From an uncultured Flavobacteriaceae bacterium (GTDB lineage Bacteria > Bacteroidota > Bacteroidia > Flavobacteriales > Flavobacteriaceae), in assembly GCA_947504035.1 (NCBI GenBank), contig CANNGA010000010.1:105607-169606 (forward strand): 64,000 nt of DNA. The letters run 5' to 3'. The position numbers were made by a program, and so were the translations under genes. Shown here one piece after another: positions 47,408 to 56,176 of this stretch; within the stretch, counting starts at the first letter, position 1, and each line of letters begins with the position of its first letter. Below the pieces are notes generated by a model. The model searched no databases, had not been told where the DNA came from, and was given only the letters and a program-made list of their open reading frames with translations.

Positions 47408-49315
47408 ATGAGTAACTACCATATCAAACACCTAGAAGAATATTACCAAGTTTATAGAAAATCGGTGAACGCTCCAGAGCAATTTTGGGAAGAAATTGCA
47501 GAGGAACATTTTTTATGGTACAAGAAATGGGACAAGGTTTTAGACTGGGATTTTACAACGCCAGAGGTAAGATGGTTTGAAGGGGCTAAATTAAATATTA
47601 CTGTAAATTGTATCGATCGTCATTTAACGACGAATGCTTCTAAAACAGCCATTTTATTTGAGCCTAACGCACCAGATGAGGCTGCGCAGCATATCACGTA
47701 TCAGCAATTACATGATCGTGTATGTCAATTTGCAAATGTTTTAAAAGCCAAAGGCATTACCAAAGGCGATCGTGTTTGTATTTATTTGCCTATGATTCCC
47801 GAATTGGCCATTGCTACTTTAGCTTGTGCACGTATTGGCGCTATACATTCTGTGGTTTTTGCAGGGTTTTCTGCTACGGCATTAGCCACTCGTATTAATG
47901 ATAGTGATTGTAAAATGGTAATTACCAGCGACGGTTCGTACCGTGGCGCTAAAACTATAGATTTAAAAGGCATTGTTGACGATGCTTTAGAGGAATGTCC
48001 TTGTGTAAGCACGGTATTGGTCGCACAGCGTATACATTCAAACGTAGATATGAAATCTGGCAGAGATGAATGGTTACAGCCTTTATTGGATGCCGCTGCT
48101 ACGGTATGTGTACCTGAGGTTATGGATGCTGAAGATCCGTTGTTTATTTTATATACTTCAGGATCTACTGGGATGCCTAAGGGCATGGTACATACCACAG
48201 CAGGCTATATGGTATATGCGGCTTATACCTTTAAAAATGTATTTCAGTACAAACAAAACGATGTGTACTGGTGTACAGCAGATATTGGATGGATTACAGG
48301 GCACAGTTATATTGTTTATGGTCCTTTAGCTAATGGAGCTACAACCCTTATGTTTGAAGGTGTACCAAGTTATCCAGATTTTGGGCGTTTTTGGTCTATT
48401 GTCGAAAAACATAAGGTGAATCAATTTTATACAGCGCCAACAGCCATTCGCGCTCTAGCCAAAGAAGGTTTAGAGTTGGTAGAAAAATATGATTTATCAT
48501 CTTTAAAAGTCTTGGGGTCTGTAGGCGAACCTATTAATGAAGAAGCCTGGCATTGGTATAATGATAATATAGGTAAAAAACAAAGTCCTATAGTAGATAC
48601 ATGGTGGCAAACCGAAACAGGCGGTATTATGATTACCCCCATTCCTTTTGCAACGCCAACCAAACCCACGTATGCCACATTACCCTTTCCAGGGGTACAG
48701 CCCGCGTTAATGGATGAAGCAGGTAAAGAATTAAAAGACAATCAAGTGTCGGGGCGTTTGTGTATCAAGTTTCCATGGCCTTCTATGGCACGTACTATTT
48801 GGGGAAACCACCAACGTTATAAGGAGACGTACTTTTCAGCTTTCGAGAACACCTATTTTACGGGAGATGGCGCTTTAAGAGATGAAGTGGGCTATTACCG
48901 TATTACAGGGCGTGTAGATGATGTGATTATCGTATCTGGGCATAATTTGGGTACAGCTCCTATAGAAGATGCCATTAATGAGCACCCTGCAGTAGCAGAA
49001 AGTGCTATTGTAGGCTTTCCTCATGATATTAAAGGAAATGCCTTGTATGGTTATGTGATTTTAAAAGATGTGGGGGAAAGCAGAAACCACGATAATTTAC
49101 GAAAAGAGATCAATCAGATTATTACTGAGCATGTTGGTCCTATAGCTAAACTGGATAAAATTCAGTTTACAAACGGACTGCCAAAAACACGTTCAGGGAA
49201 AATAATGCGTCGTATTTTGAGAAAAATAGCCTGTAATGAGACCCGTAATTTAGGAGATACCAGTACATTACTTAATCCTGAAGTGGTACAGTCTATTATG
49301 GATAACGTGTTGTAA
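47408..49315 (+). CDS. acs: acetyl-CoA synthetase
   Basis: 635 residues, full length. Activates acetate to acetyl-CoA with ATP. Motifs: YTSGSTGMPKGMVHT (P-loop), DTWWQTETGG, YFTGDGALRDEVGYYRITGRVDDVI, and the C-terminal PKTRSGKIMRR with the Lys that is acetylated in other bacteria. No signal peptide. The start ATG at 47408 gives a normal N-terminus. Confidence 0.96.
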   Translation: MSNYHIKHLEEYYQVYRKSVNAPEQFWEEIAEEHFLWYKKWDKVLDWDFTTPEVRWFEGAKLNITVNCIDRHLTTNASKTAILFEPNAPDEAAQHITYQQLHDRVCQFANVLKAKGITKGDRVCIYLPMIPELAIATLACARIGAIHSVVFAGFSATALATRINDSDCKMVITSDGSYRGAKTIDLKGIVDDALEECPCVSTVLVAQRIHSNVDMKSGRDEWLQPLLDAAATVCVPEVMDAEDPLFILYTSGSTGMPKGMVHTTAGYMVYAAYTFKNVFQYKQNDVYWCTADIGWITGHSYIVYGPLANGATTLMFEGVPSYPDFGRFWSIVEKHKVNQFYTAPTAIRALAKEGLELVEKYDLSSLKVLGSVGEPINEEAWHWYNDNIGKKQSPIVDTWWQTETGGIMITPIPFATPTKPTYATLPFPGVQPALMDEAGKELKDNQVSGRLCIKFPWPSMARTIWGNHQRYKETYFSAFENTYFTGDGALRDEVGYYRITGRVDDVIIVSGHNLGTAPIEDAINEHPAVAESAIVGFPHDIKGNALYGYVILKDVGESRNHDNLRKEINQIITEHVGPIAKLDKIQFTNGLPKTRSGKIMRRILRKIACNETRNLGDTSTLLNPEVVQSIMDNVL

Positions 49316-49346
49316 TGGTTACATTTATTTTAAGGCGTAGGGACTA

Positions 49347-49853
49347 TTGAAACGGATAAAGAAAGTTGGTATTGGTCTCTGTGTTTTTATCGCTATGGGG
49401 TTTTTAGTGCCGCAGCATCTAAAGGTGCCTGTTAAGGACGCAACAGCGGCAGATTACAATTCAAAGTCATTTTGGCATTACCCCTGGGGGACTTCGGTAA
49501 CACATAAAGGTGTAGATGTTTTTGCAAAAAGGGGAACAGCTATTTTTTCGTCTACACGGGGCATTGTTCTAAAAGCGGGAACGGTAGCTAAAGGTGGAAA
49601 TTATGTGCTTATTCTAGGACCTAAGTGGCGTTTGCATTATTATGCTCATTTGGGGACATTAAAGACATCGGCGTTTTCGTATGTACATCAAAATACACTT
49701 ATTGGTACGGTGGGCACTAGTGGTAATGCTAAGGGGAAAGCACCACATTTGCACTATGCTATTGTAACATTAGTGCCTTGTATATGGCGTATAGATGATG
49801 ACCGCCAAGGTTGGAAGAAAGCGTTTTATTTAAATCCGATATCTTATTTTTAA
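49347..49853 (+). CDS. M23-family (LytM) endopeptidase, membrane-anchored
   Basis: 168 residues from a TTG start at 49347; the next in-frame ATG would cut into the hydrophobic anchor (VGIGLCVFIAMGFLV), so TTG is preferred. The LytM core has THKGVDVFAKRGT (His and Asp ligands), LHYYAHLG and PHLHYAI (second HxH). Cleaves peptidoglycan cross-links in the periplasm. It lies 31 bases after acs, though a functional tie is unlikely. Confidence 0.88.
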   Translation: MKRIKKVGIGLCVFIAMGFLVPQHLKVPVKDATAADYNSKSFWHYPWGTSVTHKGVDVFAKRGTAIFSSTRGIVLKAGTVAKGGNYVLILGPKWRLHYYAHLGTLKTSAFSYVHQNTLIGTVGTSGNAKGKAPHLHYAIVTLVPCIWRIDDDRQGWKKAFYLNPISYF

Positions 49854-49866
49854 AGGGGTATCTTAG

Positions 49867-49923
49867 AAAAAGTGCTATGACATTTTTTATGTAAAGCGCC
49901 ATTTTAACAATAGCGCTTTACAT
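49867..49923. terminator. candidate terminator region with overlapping hairpins
   Basis: ATGTAAAGCGC and GCGCTTTACAT form an 11-pair stem (49889-49899 with 49913-49923). An alternative pairing of AAAAGTGCTAT (49867 on) with ATAGCGCTTT competes. It sits between convergent genes. No classic T-run follows on either strand. Confidence 0.4.
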
Positions 49924-49932
49924 GTAGAAGTA

Positions 49933-50547
49933 TTATACCAATTTAAAATCTAACAGCAATTCGCCTTCAATAGCCGCTTGCAAATGGTCGCCTTTTACGT
50001 TTAAGCCAGCTCCTGTGGCAGGTGTTCCTGTAAAGATAAGATCCCCAGGTTCTAGTGTCATAAATTTAGAAACATATGCAATAATCTCGCTAAAGTTATA
50101 GATCATATGGCTTGTGTTTCCTAGTTGTTTCTGTGTGCCGTTAATGTTTAAACTAAAGTTAATGTTATTGATATCAGCAAAAGCACTAAGCGGTTTAAAT
50201 CCCGAAACAGGAGATGCCCCATCAAAACCTTTGGCTAATGCCCAAGGTCCTTTATTGGCTCTACTAGCTGTAAGTACATCTTTTGCCGTATAATCAATAC
50301 CTATACCTATTTCAGAGATAAAAGAAGCTGCATCGTCAACAGAGATGTCCTTGCCTGTAGTCCCTATTTTAGCGACTAATTCTACTTCATAAACCAATTC
50401 GTTTGTAATTGCAGGGAAGGTAATGTCTTTATTTCCTGTCACCAGTGTGCTTTCCGCTTTAAGAAAGATCAATTGGTGTCCTGTTTTTAAAGCTGCTACC
50501 TCGCTTAAATCATTCACGTAGTTTTTGCCTATGCCTATTATTTTCAT
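49933..50547 (-). CDS. fumarylacetoacetate-hydrolase-family protein
   Basis: 204 residues, the short FAH form. Metal ligands are seen in ELVYEVELV (two Glu) and IGIDYTAKD (Asp); ending GDLIFTGTPATG is typical. Members act as acylpyruvate hydrolases or oxaloacetate decarboxylases; the substrate is unresolved. Single gene, divergent from the alcohol dehydrogenase. Confidence 0.88.
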   Translation of the reverse strand: MKIIGIGKNYVNDLSEVAALKTGHQLIFLKAESTLVTGNKDITFPAITNELVYEVELVAKIGTTGKDISVDDAASFISEIGIGIDYTAKDVLTASRANKGPWALAKGFDGASPVSGFKPLSAFADINNINFSLNINGTQKQLGNTSHMIYNFSEIIAYVSKFMTLEPGDLIFTGTPATGAGLNVKGDHLQAAIEGELLLDFKLV

Positions 50548-50692
50548 GAGTTATAGTTTGAAAAAATTAAGGGCTAAAAATACTAAAAAAGCAATGCGGT
50601 TCCAGTTATTTGTACCAGTCTTTTTAGGAATACTTTAGTAAAGTGTAGTTGTGTAGAATTCATTGGTTTTAATAGTTTATGAGGTACAATAA

Positions 50693-50726
50693 TTTGCGAT
50701 AGCACACACATATTAGCTTAACTTTA
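50693..50726 (+). promoter_or_regulatory. candidate promoter of the alcohol dehydrogenase gene
   Basis: TTTG at 50693-50696 and TAACTTTA at 50719-50726 (seven of eight bases of TAnnTTTG), 22 bases apart, near the Bacteroidota consensus. Confidence 0.4.
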
Positions 50727-50754
50727 CAAAAATAACTCGTGAAATATCAATGCT

Positions 50755-51762
50755 ATGAAAACAGTAAACGCTTACGCAGCTAAAGCTGCAGGAAACCAAT
50801 TAGAGGCTTATACATACGAACTTCCAGAACTAGACCGAGAACATGTCGATATAAAAGTACATTATTGTGGATTGTGCCATTCTGATGTAAGTATGATAAA
50901 AAATGATTGGGGCATGACGCAATACCCATTAGTCCCTGGACATGAAATTGTAGGGGAGGTCATCGCTGTTGGTGATAACGTAAAGTATTTAAAAGTAGGA
51001 GATAAAGTGGGCATGGGATGGCATTCGGAGTCGTGTATGAATTGCAACCAATGTATGGATGGTAAACAGCATTTATGTGGTACTGTAGAGAGTACTATTG
51101 TAGGGCGTCATGGTGGGTTTGCCGATACCGTAAGAGGCCACTGGTCTTGGGTGACATTATTGCCAGAAGGTATAGAATTATCTAAAGCAGGGCCTTTATT
51201 TTGTGGCGGTATTACGGTGTTTAGTCCTATTGTAATTTCTAATGTAAAACCAACCGATAAAGTTGGTGTGATCGGTATTGGAGGCTTAGGGCATTTGGCC
51301 ATTAAATTTTTAAAAGCATGGGGCTGTGAAGTCACCGCGTTTAGTTCTAGTCCTGATAAAAAAGAGCGTATTTTAAAAATGGGGGCACACCATGTCGTAA
51401 ACTCTAAAGTCCCTGAAGATTTAGAAGATATAGCTGGAACTTTAGATTTTATTCTTAATACCACCAATGTGAATTTAGATTGGAATTCTTATTTAAGCAC
51501 ATTAGCACCTCAAGGGAAATTACATACCGTAGGGGCAGTATTAGAACCTATGGAAATTCCCGCGTTTAGTATGATTTCAGGTGAAAAGAGTGTAGGCGGA
51601 AGTCCGCTGGGAAGTATAGCACTTACACGAACCATGTTAGAGTTTTGTGTGCGACATGAGATTTACCCAACCATTGAGACTTTTGATATGAAAGACGTGA
51701 ACGCTGCTTTAGAACATTTAGAAAAAGGTAAAGCACGCTTTCGCATTGTCTTAAAGGCTTAA
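50755..51762 (+). CDS. zinc-dependent alcohol dehydrogenase (YahK/CAD-like)
   Basis: 335 residues of the cinnamyl-alcohol/YahK branch of the MDR family. Catalytic zinc: C-G-L-C-H-S-D and PGHEIVGEV. Structural zinc: CMNCNQCMDGKQHLC, four Cys. Rossmann fold: VGVIGIGGLGHLAIKF. Likely NADPH-dependent reduction of aldehydes in the cytosol. It stands alone and ends with a terminator. Confidence 0.92.
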   Translation: MKTVNAYAAKAAGNQLEAYTYELPELDREHVDIKVHYCGLCHSDVSMIKNDWGMTQYPLVPGHEIVGEVIAVGDNVKYLKVGDKVGMGWHSESCMNCNQCMDGKQHLCGTVESTIVGRHGGFADTVRGHWSWVTLLPEGIELSKAGPLFCGGITVFSPIVISNVKPTDKVGVIGIGGLGHLAIKFLKAWGCEVTAFSSSPDKKERILKMGAHHVVNSKVPEDLEDIAGTLDFILNTTNVNLDWNSYLSTLAPQGKLHTVGAVLEPMEIPAFSMISGEKSVGGSPLGSIALTRTMLEFCVRHEIYPTIETFDMKDVNAALEHLEKGKARFRIVLKA

Positions 51763-51788
51763 TGCTTTTAAAACAGATTACATATATT

Positions 51789-51813
51789 GGCGAACTTTAA
51801 GTTCGCCTTTTTT
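51789..51813 (+). terminator. intrinsic terminator of the alcohol dehydrogenase gene
   Basis: GGCGAACTT and AAGTTCGCC pair around one or more loop bases (usable stem about 6-8), followed by TTTTTT. Confidence 0.85.
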
Positions 51814-51857
51814 ATGCGTTTACGAACTGTAACGTCGTGTTCACGCATTTAAGGTTT

Positions 51858-51885
51858 TTGATGAGGTTTGTAGAACTTAGGTTTG
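51858..51885 (+). promoter_or_regulatory. promoter of the vWA/plug-like gene
   Basis: TTG at 51858-51860, 17 bases, then TAGGTTTG at 51878-51885, a full match to the Bacteroidota TTG-N17-23-TAnnTTTG pattern. The transcript would begin about 20 bases before the start codon. Confidence 0.62.
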
Positions 51886-51909
51886 TATTAAACTTAAAAA
51901 TCAAACCTT

Positions 51910-54234
51910 ATGAAAACACAATTAACCTTCATATTAATATTTATCATGTCTTGTCATTTCTTTGCGCAAGGGTATAAGTTTACAGGAAAAGTGACTGGTG
52001 AAGATGATATTCCTCTACCTGGTGTAAATGTTATAGTTAAAGGAACTGCTCAAGGCACTGTAACCAATTTTGATGGATGGTTTGAGATTTCTGTTAAAAA
52101 AGAAGCAGTATTAGTCTTTAGTTATATAGGCTTTGTAACCAAAGAAGTGGCTGTGTCAGGTCGAAAATATCTTGAAATTAGTTTAGAAGAAGATATAAAG
52201 CAATTAGACGAAATTGTCGTTATAGGCTATGCAGCTGTGAAAAGAGAGAGGGTTTTGGGGAGTGTCTCAAGTGTTAAAGCAGATAAAATAAGTGCTAAGC
52301 AGCGAAAAAAACAATACTATAAAGAACTTGCACAACAAATACAGTCTAATTCTGTAGTTCAAATAGTAGAAGAGCAAGTTTCTGGTGTTAATAGCACACA
52401 CGCACCTCAAAAGAGTCGTCTTTTAAGGCTGCCTAATATTTCAGCCAAAGCGCATATGTCTGCTGCGGTAATCATAGATGGTGTACCGGCATCTCTTAAT
52501 GCTTTAGAGGTTTTAAATCCAGATCAAATTGCATCAATAGATATTTTGAGAGATAAAAGTCAAGCTGCGTTCTATGGGGCCACCAGTGGTGCTAACGTAT
52601 TGTTGGTGTCTACAAAAGTAAAACAAGACGTAGCAACTAATGCTCCATTGTATATTGTGGATGGACAGCCAATTAAGAAAATTAATAATAGTTTGATTGA
52701 AGCCTTACCAACCTCTCGAATACATAAAAAGAAGCATTATGCTAAAGACGCCGCTAAACGTAAATTTGGGGAAATAGCCAAATACGGTTGCGTTGTGATT
52801 ACCACAGATACAGGTAATTTTAGAATACAGAATAATGAAAGTTATGCTATTATCGAGGAAAATAACTTTCAGCGCCCAACAGTAGCGCCATTATCTACTT
52901 TTTCTATAGATGTAGATAAAGCCTCTTATAGCAATGTAAGACGCATGTTAAATACAGGTACAGCTGTAGATCCTTCGGCTGTTAAAATAGAAGAGATGAT
53001 TAATTATTTCGATTACGATTATGCAGAGCCTGAAGGAGTACACCCCTTTGCGATCACTACTGAAGTCGCAGCTACACCTTGGCATAAGGATAGTAAAATT
53101 GTTAAAATAGGATTACAAGGAAAAACTTATGCAGAGGAAGCACTACCCCCTTCAAATCTTACATTTTTAATAGATGTATCTGGTTCTATGTCTAGCGCAA
53201 ACAAATTGCCATTATTAAAAAAGGCATTTAAGCTGTTAGTACAAAAATTACGAGCAGAGGATAGGGTATCTATAGTGGTGTATGCAGGTGCGGCTGGTGT
53301 GGTCTTAGAACCTACGTCTGGAAAACACAAACAAAAAATAATAGACGCTTTAGAGCACTTAGAAGCAGGTGGTTCTACAGCAGGGGGAGCAGGTATTGAA
53401 CTGGCTTATAAATTAGCTGCGCAAAATTTCACGAAGAAAGGTAATAATAGAGTGATTTTAGCTACAGATGGCGATTTTAATGTAGGCGCATCTAGTCATA
53501 AGGAGATGACACGTTTAATTGAAGACAAACGTAAATCTGGAGTATTTTTATCTGTATTGGGTTTTGGCTATGGCAATTATAAGGATGACACCTTAGAAAT
53601 TTTGGCCGATAAAGGGAATGGCAATCATGCCTATATAGATACCATGCAAGAGGCTCATAAAGTATTTGGTAAAGAATTTGGAGGAACTCTATATACCATT
53701 GCAAAAGATGTGAAAATACAAGTAGAGTTCAATCCTAAGAAAGTACAAGCCTACCGTTTAATAGGGTATGAAAACAGAATGTTAGAAGCCGAAGATTTTA
53801 AAGATGATACCAAGGATGCAGGAGAATTGGGTAGTGGTCATACGGTTACAGCGCTCTATGAAATTATTCCAACAGGTATTTCAAGTCCTTATTTAAAAGC
53901 TGTTGAAGGCTTAAAATATACCACTAGAGTTGAAAGTCCTGAACTCTCAGAAGAATTGTTTACAGTAAAATTTAGATATAAAAAACCAGATGGCACTAAA
54001 AGTATAGAAATGGTACATGTGCAAAACGATGTACTTTCTAAGCCTTCAGAAGATTTTAAGTTTGCTACCGCAGTAGCTCTATTTGGCATGCAATTAAGAG
54101 GCTCAAAATATGACAATAAAGCGCCTTTAGAAACGGTACTTGCGTTAGCCAAAGCGGGAAGGGGTAAGGATGAGGATGGCTACCGTTCAGAATTTATACG
54201 ATTGGTGCACTCCTACCAAGAGGTGCAGTTGTAA
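51910..54234 (+). CDS. vWA/YfbK-like protein with CarboxypepD-reg and SusC-plug-like modules
   Basis: 774 residues with a signal peptide (ends near FFAQG). Domains: carboxypeptidase regulatory-like fold ~22-95 (GVNVIVKGTAQGTVTNFDGWF); SusC-type plug-like segments at ~100-240 (IIDGVPASLNALEVLNPDQI, SIDILRDKSQAAFYG) and ~250-305 (PLYIVDGQPIKKI); YfbK N-domain ~325-400; vWA ~410-590 with MIDAS DVSGSMSS and TDGDFN; DUF3520-like C-terminus ~600-774. No beta-barrel is present, so it cannot be a receptor. Periplasmic or surface; role unknown. Confidence 0.85.
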   Translation: MKTQLTFILIFIMSCHFFAQGYKFTGKVTGEDDIPLPGVNVIVKGTAQGTVTNFDGWFEISVKKEAVLVFSYIGFVTKEVAVSGRKYLEISLEEDIKQLDEIVVIGYAAVKRERVLGSVSSVKADKISAKQRKKQYYKELAQQIQSNSVVQIVEEQVSGVNSTHAPQKSRLLRLPNISAKAHMSAAVIIDGVPASLNALEVLNPDQIASIDILRDKSQAAFYGATSGANVLLVSTKVKQDVATNAPLYIVDGQPIKKINNSLIEALPTSRIHKKKHYAKDAAKRKFGEIAKYGCVVITTDTGNFRIQNNESYAIIEENNFQRPTVAPLSTFSIDVDKASYSNVRRMLNTGTAVDPSAVKIEEMINYFDYDYAEPEGVHPFAITTEVAATPWHKDSKIVKIGLQGKTYAEEALPPSNLTFLIDVSGSMSSANKLPLLKKAFKLLVQKLRAEDRVSIVVYAGAAGVVLEPTSGKHKQKIIDALEHLEAGGSTAGGAGIELAYKLAAQNFTKKGNNRVILATDGDFNVGASSHKEMTRLIEDKRKSGVFLSVLGFGYGNYKDDTLEILADKGNGNHAYIDTMQEAHKVFGKEFGGTLYTIAKDVKIQVEFNPKKVQAYRLIGYENRMLEAEDFKDDTKDAGELGSGHTVTALYEIIPTGISSPYLKAVEGLKYTTRVESPELSEELFTVKFRYKKPDGTKSIEMVHVQNDVLSKPSEDFKFATAVALFGMQLRGSKYDNKAPLETVLALAKAGRGKDEDGYRSEFIRLVHSYQEVQL

Positions 54235-54301
54235 TTCTTAAAAAATGGAAGTGCTATTGGATTTAAATTTATGACATTTTATGGGCTTTCAAATTAGAAG
54301 A

Positions 54302-54326
54302 TTGTTTTAAGGATTGGTTATATTTG
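54302..54326 (+). promoter_or_regulatory. candidate promoter of the ABC exporter gene
   Basis: TATATTTG at 54319-54326 is an exact TAnnTTTG box. The nearest TTG (54302-54304) is only 14 bases upstream, shorter than usual. Confidence 0.4.
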
Positions 54327-54393
54327 TTAGACCTGTATTGCCCAATAAAGCTATTGGTGTTATGGGGAGAAATAAGCAATCTAATAATAACTT

Positions 54394-56160
54394 ATGCAAC
54401 ATTTAGCAACCCCAGAGTCAAGTACATCTAAGCCCAAAGTGTCCATAGGGCATGCCTTTAAAACAATCATCTGGCCCAGACGAAAATTAGTGTTTATAGG
54501 ATTAATTTTAATAGTGATTCGTAGTTTGGCAGGTTTGGTATTGCCTTGGCAAAGTAAATTGTTGTTAGATGAGGTTGTGCCTCAAAAAGATGATGTGGCT
54601 TTGTACACACTTATAGGCGTTGTAATAGCAGCCATTACTTTGCAAGCTGGTACGTCCTTCTTACTCACACGTATTTTAAGTGTGCAAGCACAGTACTTAA
54701 TTAGAGAGTTGCGCGTACAAGTACAAAAGAAAGTATTGGCTTTACCTATTCGTTTTTTTGATAATACCAAATCGGGGGCTTTGGTCTCTCGTATTATGAG
54801 TGATGTAGAAGGCGTACGAAATCTTATCGGTACTGGGTTGGTGCAATTGGTGGGAGGTACATTTACAGCCATTGTATCTTTAGTGCTACTAATTAAAATC
54901 AACCCTTGGATGACACTTTTTGTGTTTGTGCCCCTTTCTGTATTTGCTTATATCGCGTTGCGGGCTTTTAAGTACATACGACCTATTTTTAGAAAGCGTG
55001 CTAAAATTAATGCTGAAGTGAAAGGCCGTTTAACAGAAACCTTAGCAGGTGTTAGGGTAATTAAAGCCTTTAATGCAGAAGAACAAGAAACTAAAATTTT
55101 CGAAGCAGGTGCAGATAAAATTTATGATAATGTAAAAAAGAGCTTAACCGCAACAGCTCTTATCACCAGTTCGTCTACGTTTTTAATAGGTGTTGCAACA
55201 ACGGGTATTATGGGTATTGGAGGCTATTATATGATGCAAGATCAAATGACGACGGGGGATTTCTTATTCTTTACTCTGGTTTTAGGGTTTATGATAGCAC
55301 CTATTGTGCAAATGAGTAATATTGGCAGTCAATTAACAGAAGCATTAGCGGGTTTAGACAAAACAGAAGAACTCATGAACTTGGCTACCGAAGATGATGA
55401 CAGCAACCGTACAGAGATTTTAGAAATGATTAAAGGGACGCTTACATTTAAGGAGGTTTCATTTGCTTATGAAACAGGTAAAAACGTAGTGCACAATATC
55501 AGTTTTGAAGCACCAGCAGGATCGGTTACCGCTTTGGTAGGGAGTTCAGGATCTGGAAAATCGACCATAGCAGGTTTGTCGGCCACATTCTTAAACCCCC
55601 TATCAGGTCAAGTAACCATAGATGATATGGATTTGTCTCAAGTAAAACTAAGTTCTTACCGCAAACACCTTGGTGTGGTATTACAAGATGAATTTTTATT
55701 TGAAGGCACGATAAGAGATAATATTATGTTTCCTAGACCCAATGCTACAGAAGCAGAACTTCAAAAAGCCATAACAGCGGCTTATGTCCATGAGTTTACC
55801 GATAGATTTGAAAAAGGTTTAGACACCTTAATAGGCGAGCGTGGTGTAAAACTTTCTGGAGGACAACGCCAGCGTTTAGCCATTGCCCGTGCCATATTAG
55901 CCAATCCTAAAATTGTCATTTTGGATGAAGCTACCTCTAATTTGGATACCGAAAGCGAGGCCCTAATTCAAAAAAGTTTAAACGAATTGGTGAAAGATAG
56001 GACTACAATTGTGATCGCCCACCGCCTAAGCACTATTAAAAAAGCCGATCAAATATTAGTTATAGAAGCAGGCCGTATTGTAGAACGTGGCACTCATGAT
56101 ACACTTATTGCTGAAAAAGGCCGTTATTACGATTTGTATACCTATCAAGCTAAGATTTAA
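54394..56160 (+). CDS. ABC exporter (MsbA-like), membrane and ATPase domains fused
   Basis: 588 residues. Residues ~25-320 hold six membrane helices; ~345-588 the ATPase with Walker A LVGSSGSGKST, signature LSGGQRQRLAIAR, Walker B IVILDEATSNLD and H-loop IAHRLST. A half-size exporter that should work as a homodimer. Substrate could be lipid, peptide or drug; no clue from neighbours. Confidence 0.92.
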   Translation: MQHLATPESSTSKPKVSIGHAFKTIIWPRRKLVFIGLILIVIRSLAGLVLPWQSKLLLDEVVPQKDDVALYTLIGVVIAAITLQAGTSFLLTRILSVQAQYLIRELRVQVQKKVLALPIRFFDNTKSGALVSRIMSDVEGVRNLIGTGLVQLVGGTFTAIVSLVLLIKINPWMTLFVFVPLSVFAYIALRAFKYIRPIFRKRAKINAEVKGRLTETLAGVRVIKAFNAEEQETKIFEAGADKIYDNVKKSLTATALITSSSTFLIGVATTGIMGIGGYYMMQDQMTTGDFLFFTLVLGFMIAPIVQMSNIGSQLTEALAGLDKTEELMNLATEDDDSNRTEILEMIKGTLTFKEVSFAYETGKNVVHNISFEAPAGSVTALVGSSGSGKSTIAGLSATFLNPLSGQVTIDDMDLSQVKLSSYRKHLGVVLQDEFLFEGTIRDNIMFPRPNATEAELQKAITAAYVHEFTDRFEKGLDTLIGERGVKLSGGQRQRLAIARAILANPKIVILDEATSNLDTESEALIQKSLNELVKDRTTIVIAHRLSTIKKADQILVIEAGRIVERGTHDTLIAEKGRYYDLYTYQAKI

Positions 56161-56176
56161 GATAAAAGCTTCAGGA

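Noticed and set aside
47782..48198. 138-residue minus-strand frame
   Set aside because: Antisense to the conserved core of acs; no family pattern.
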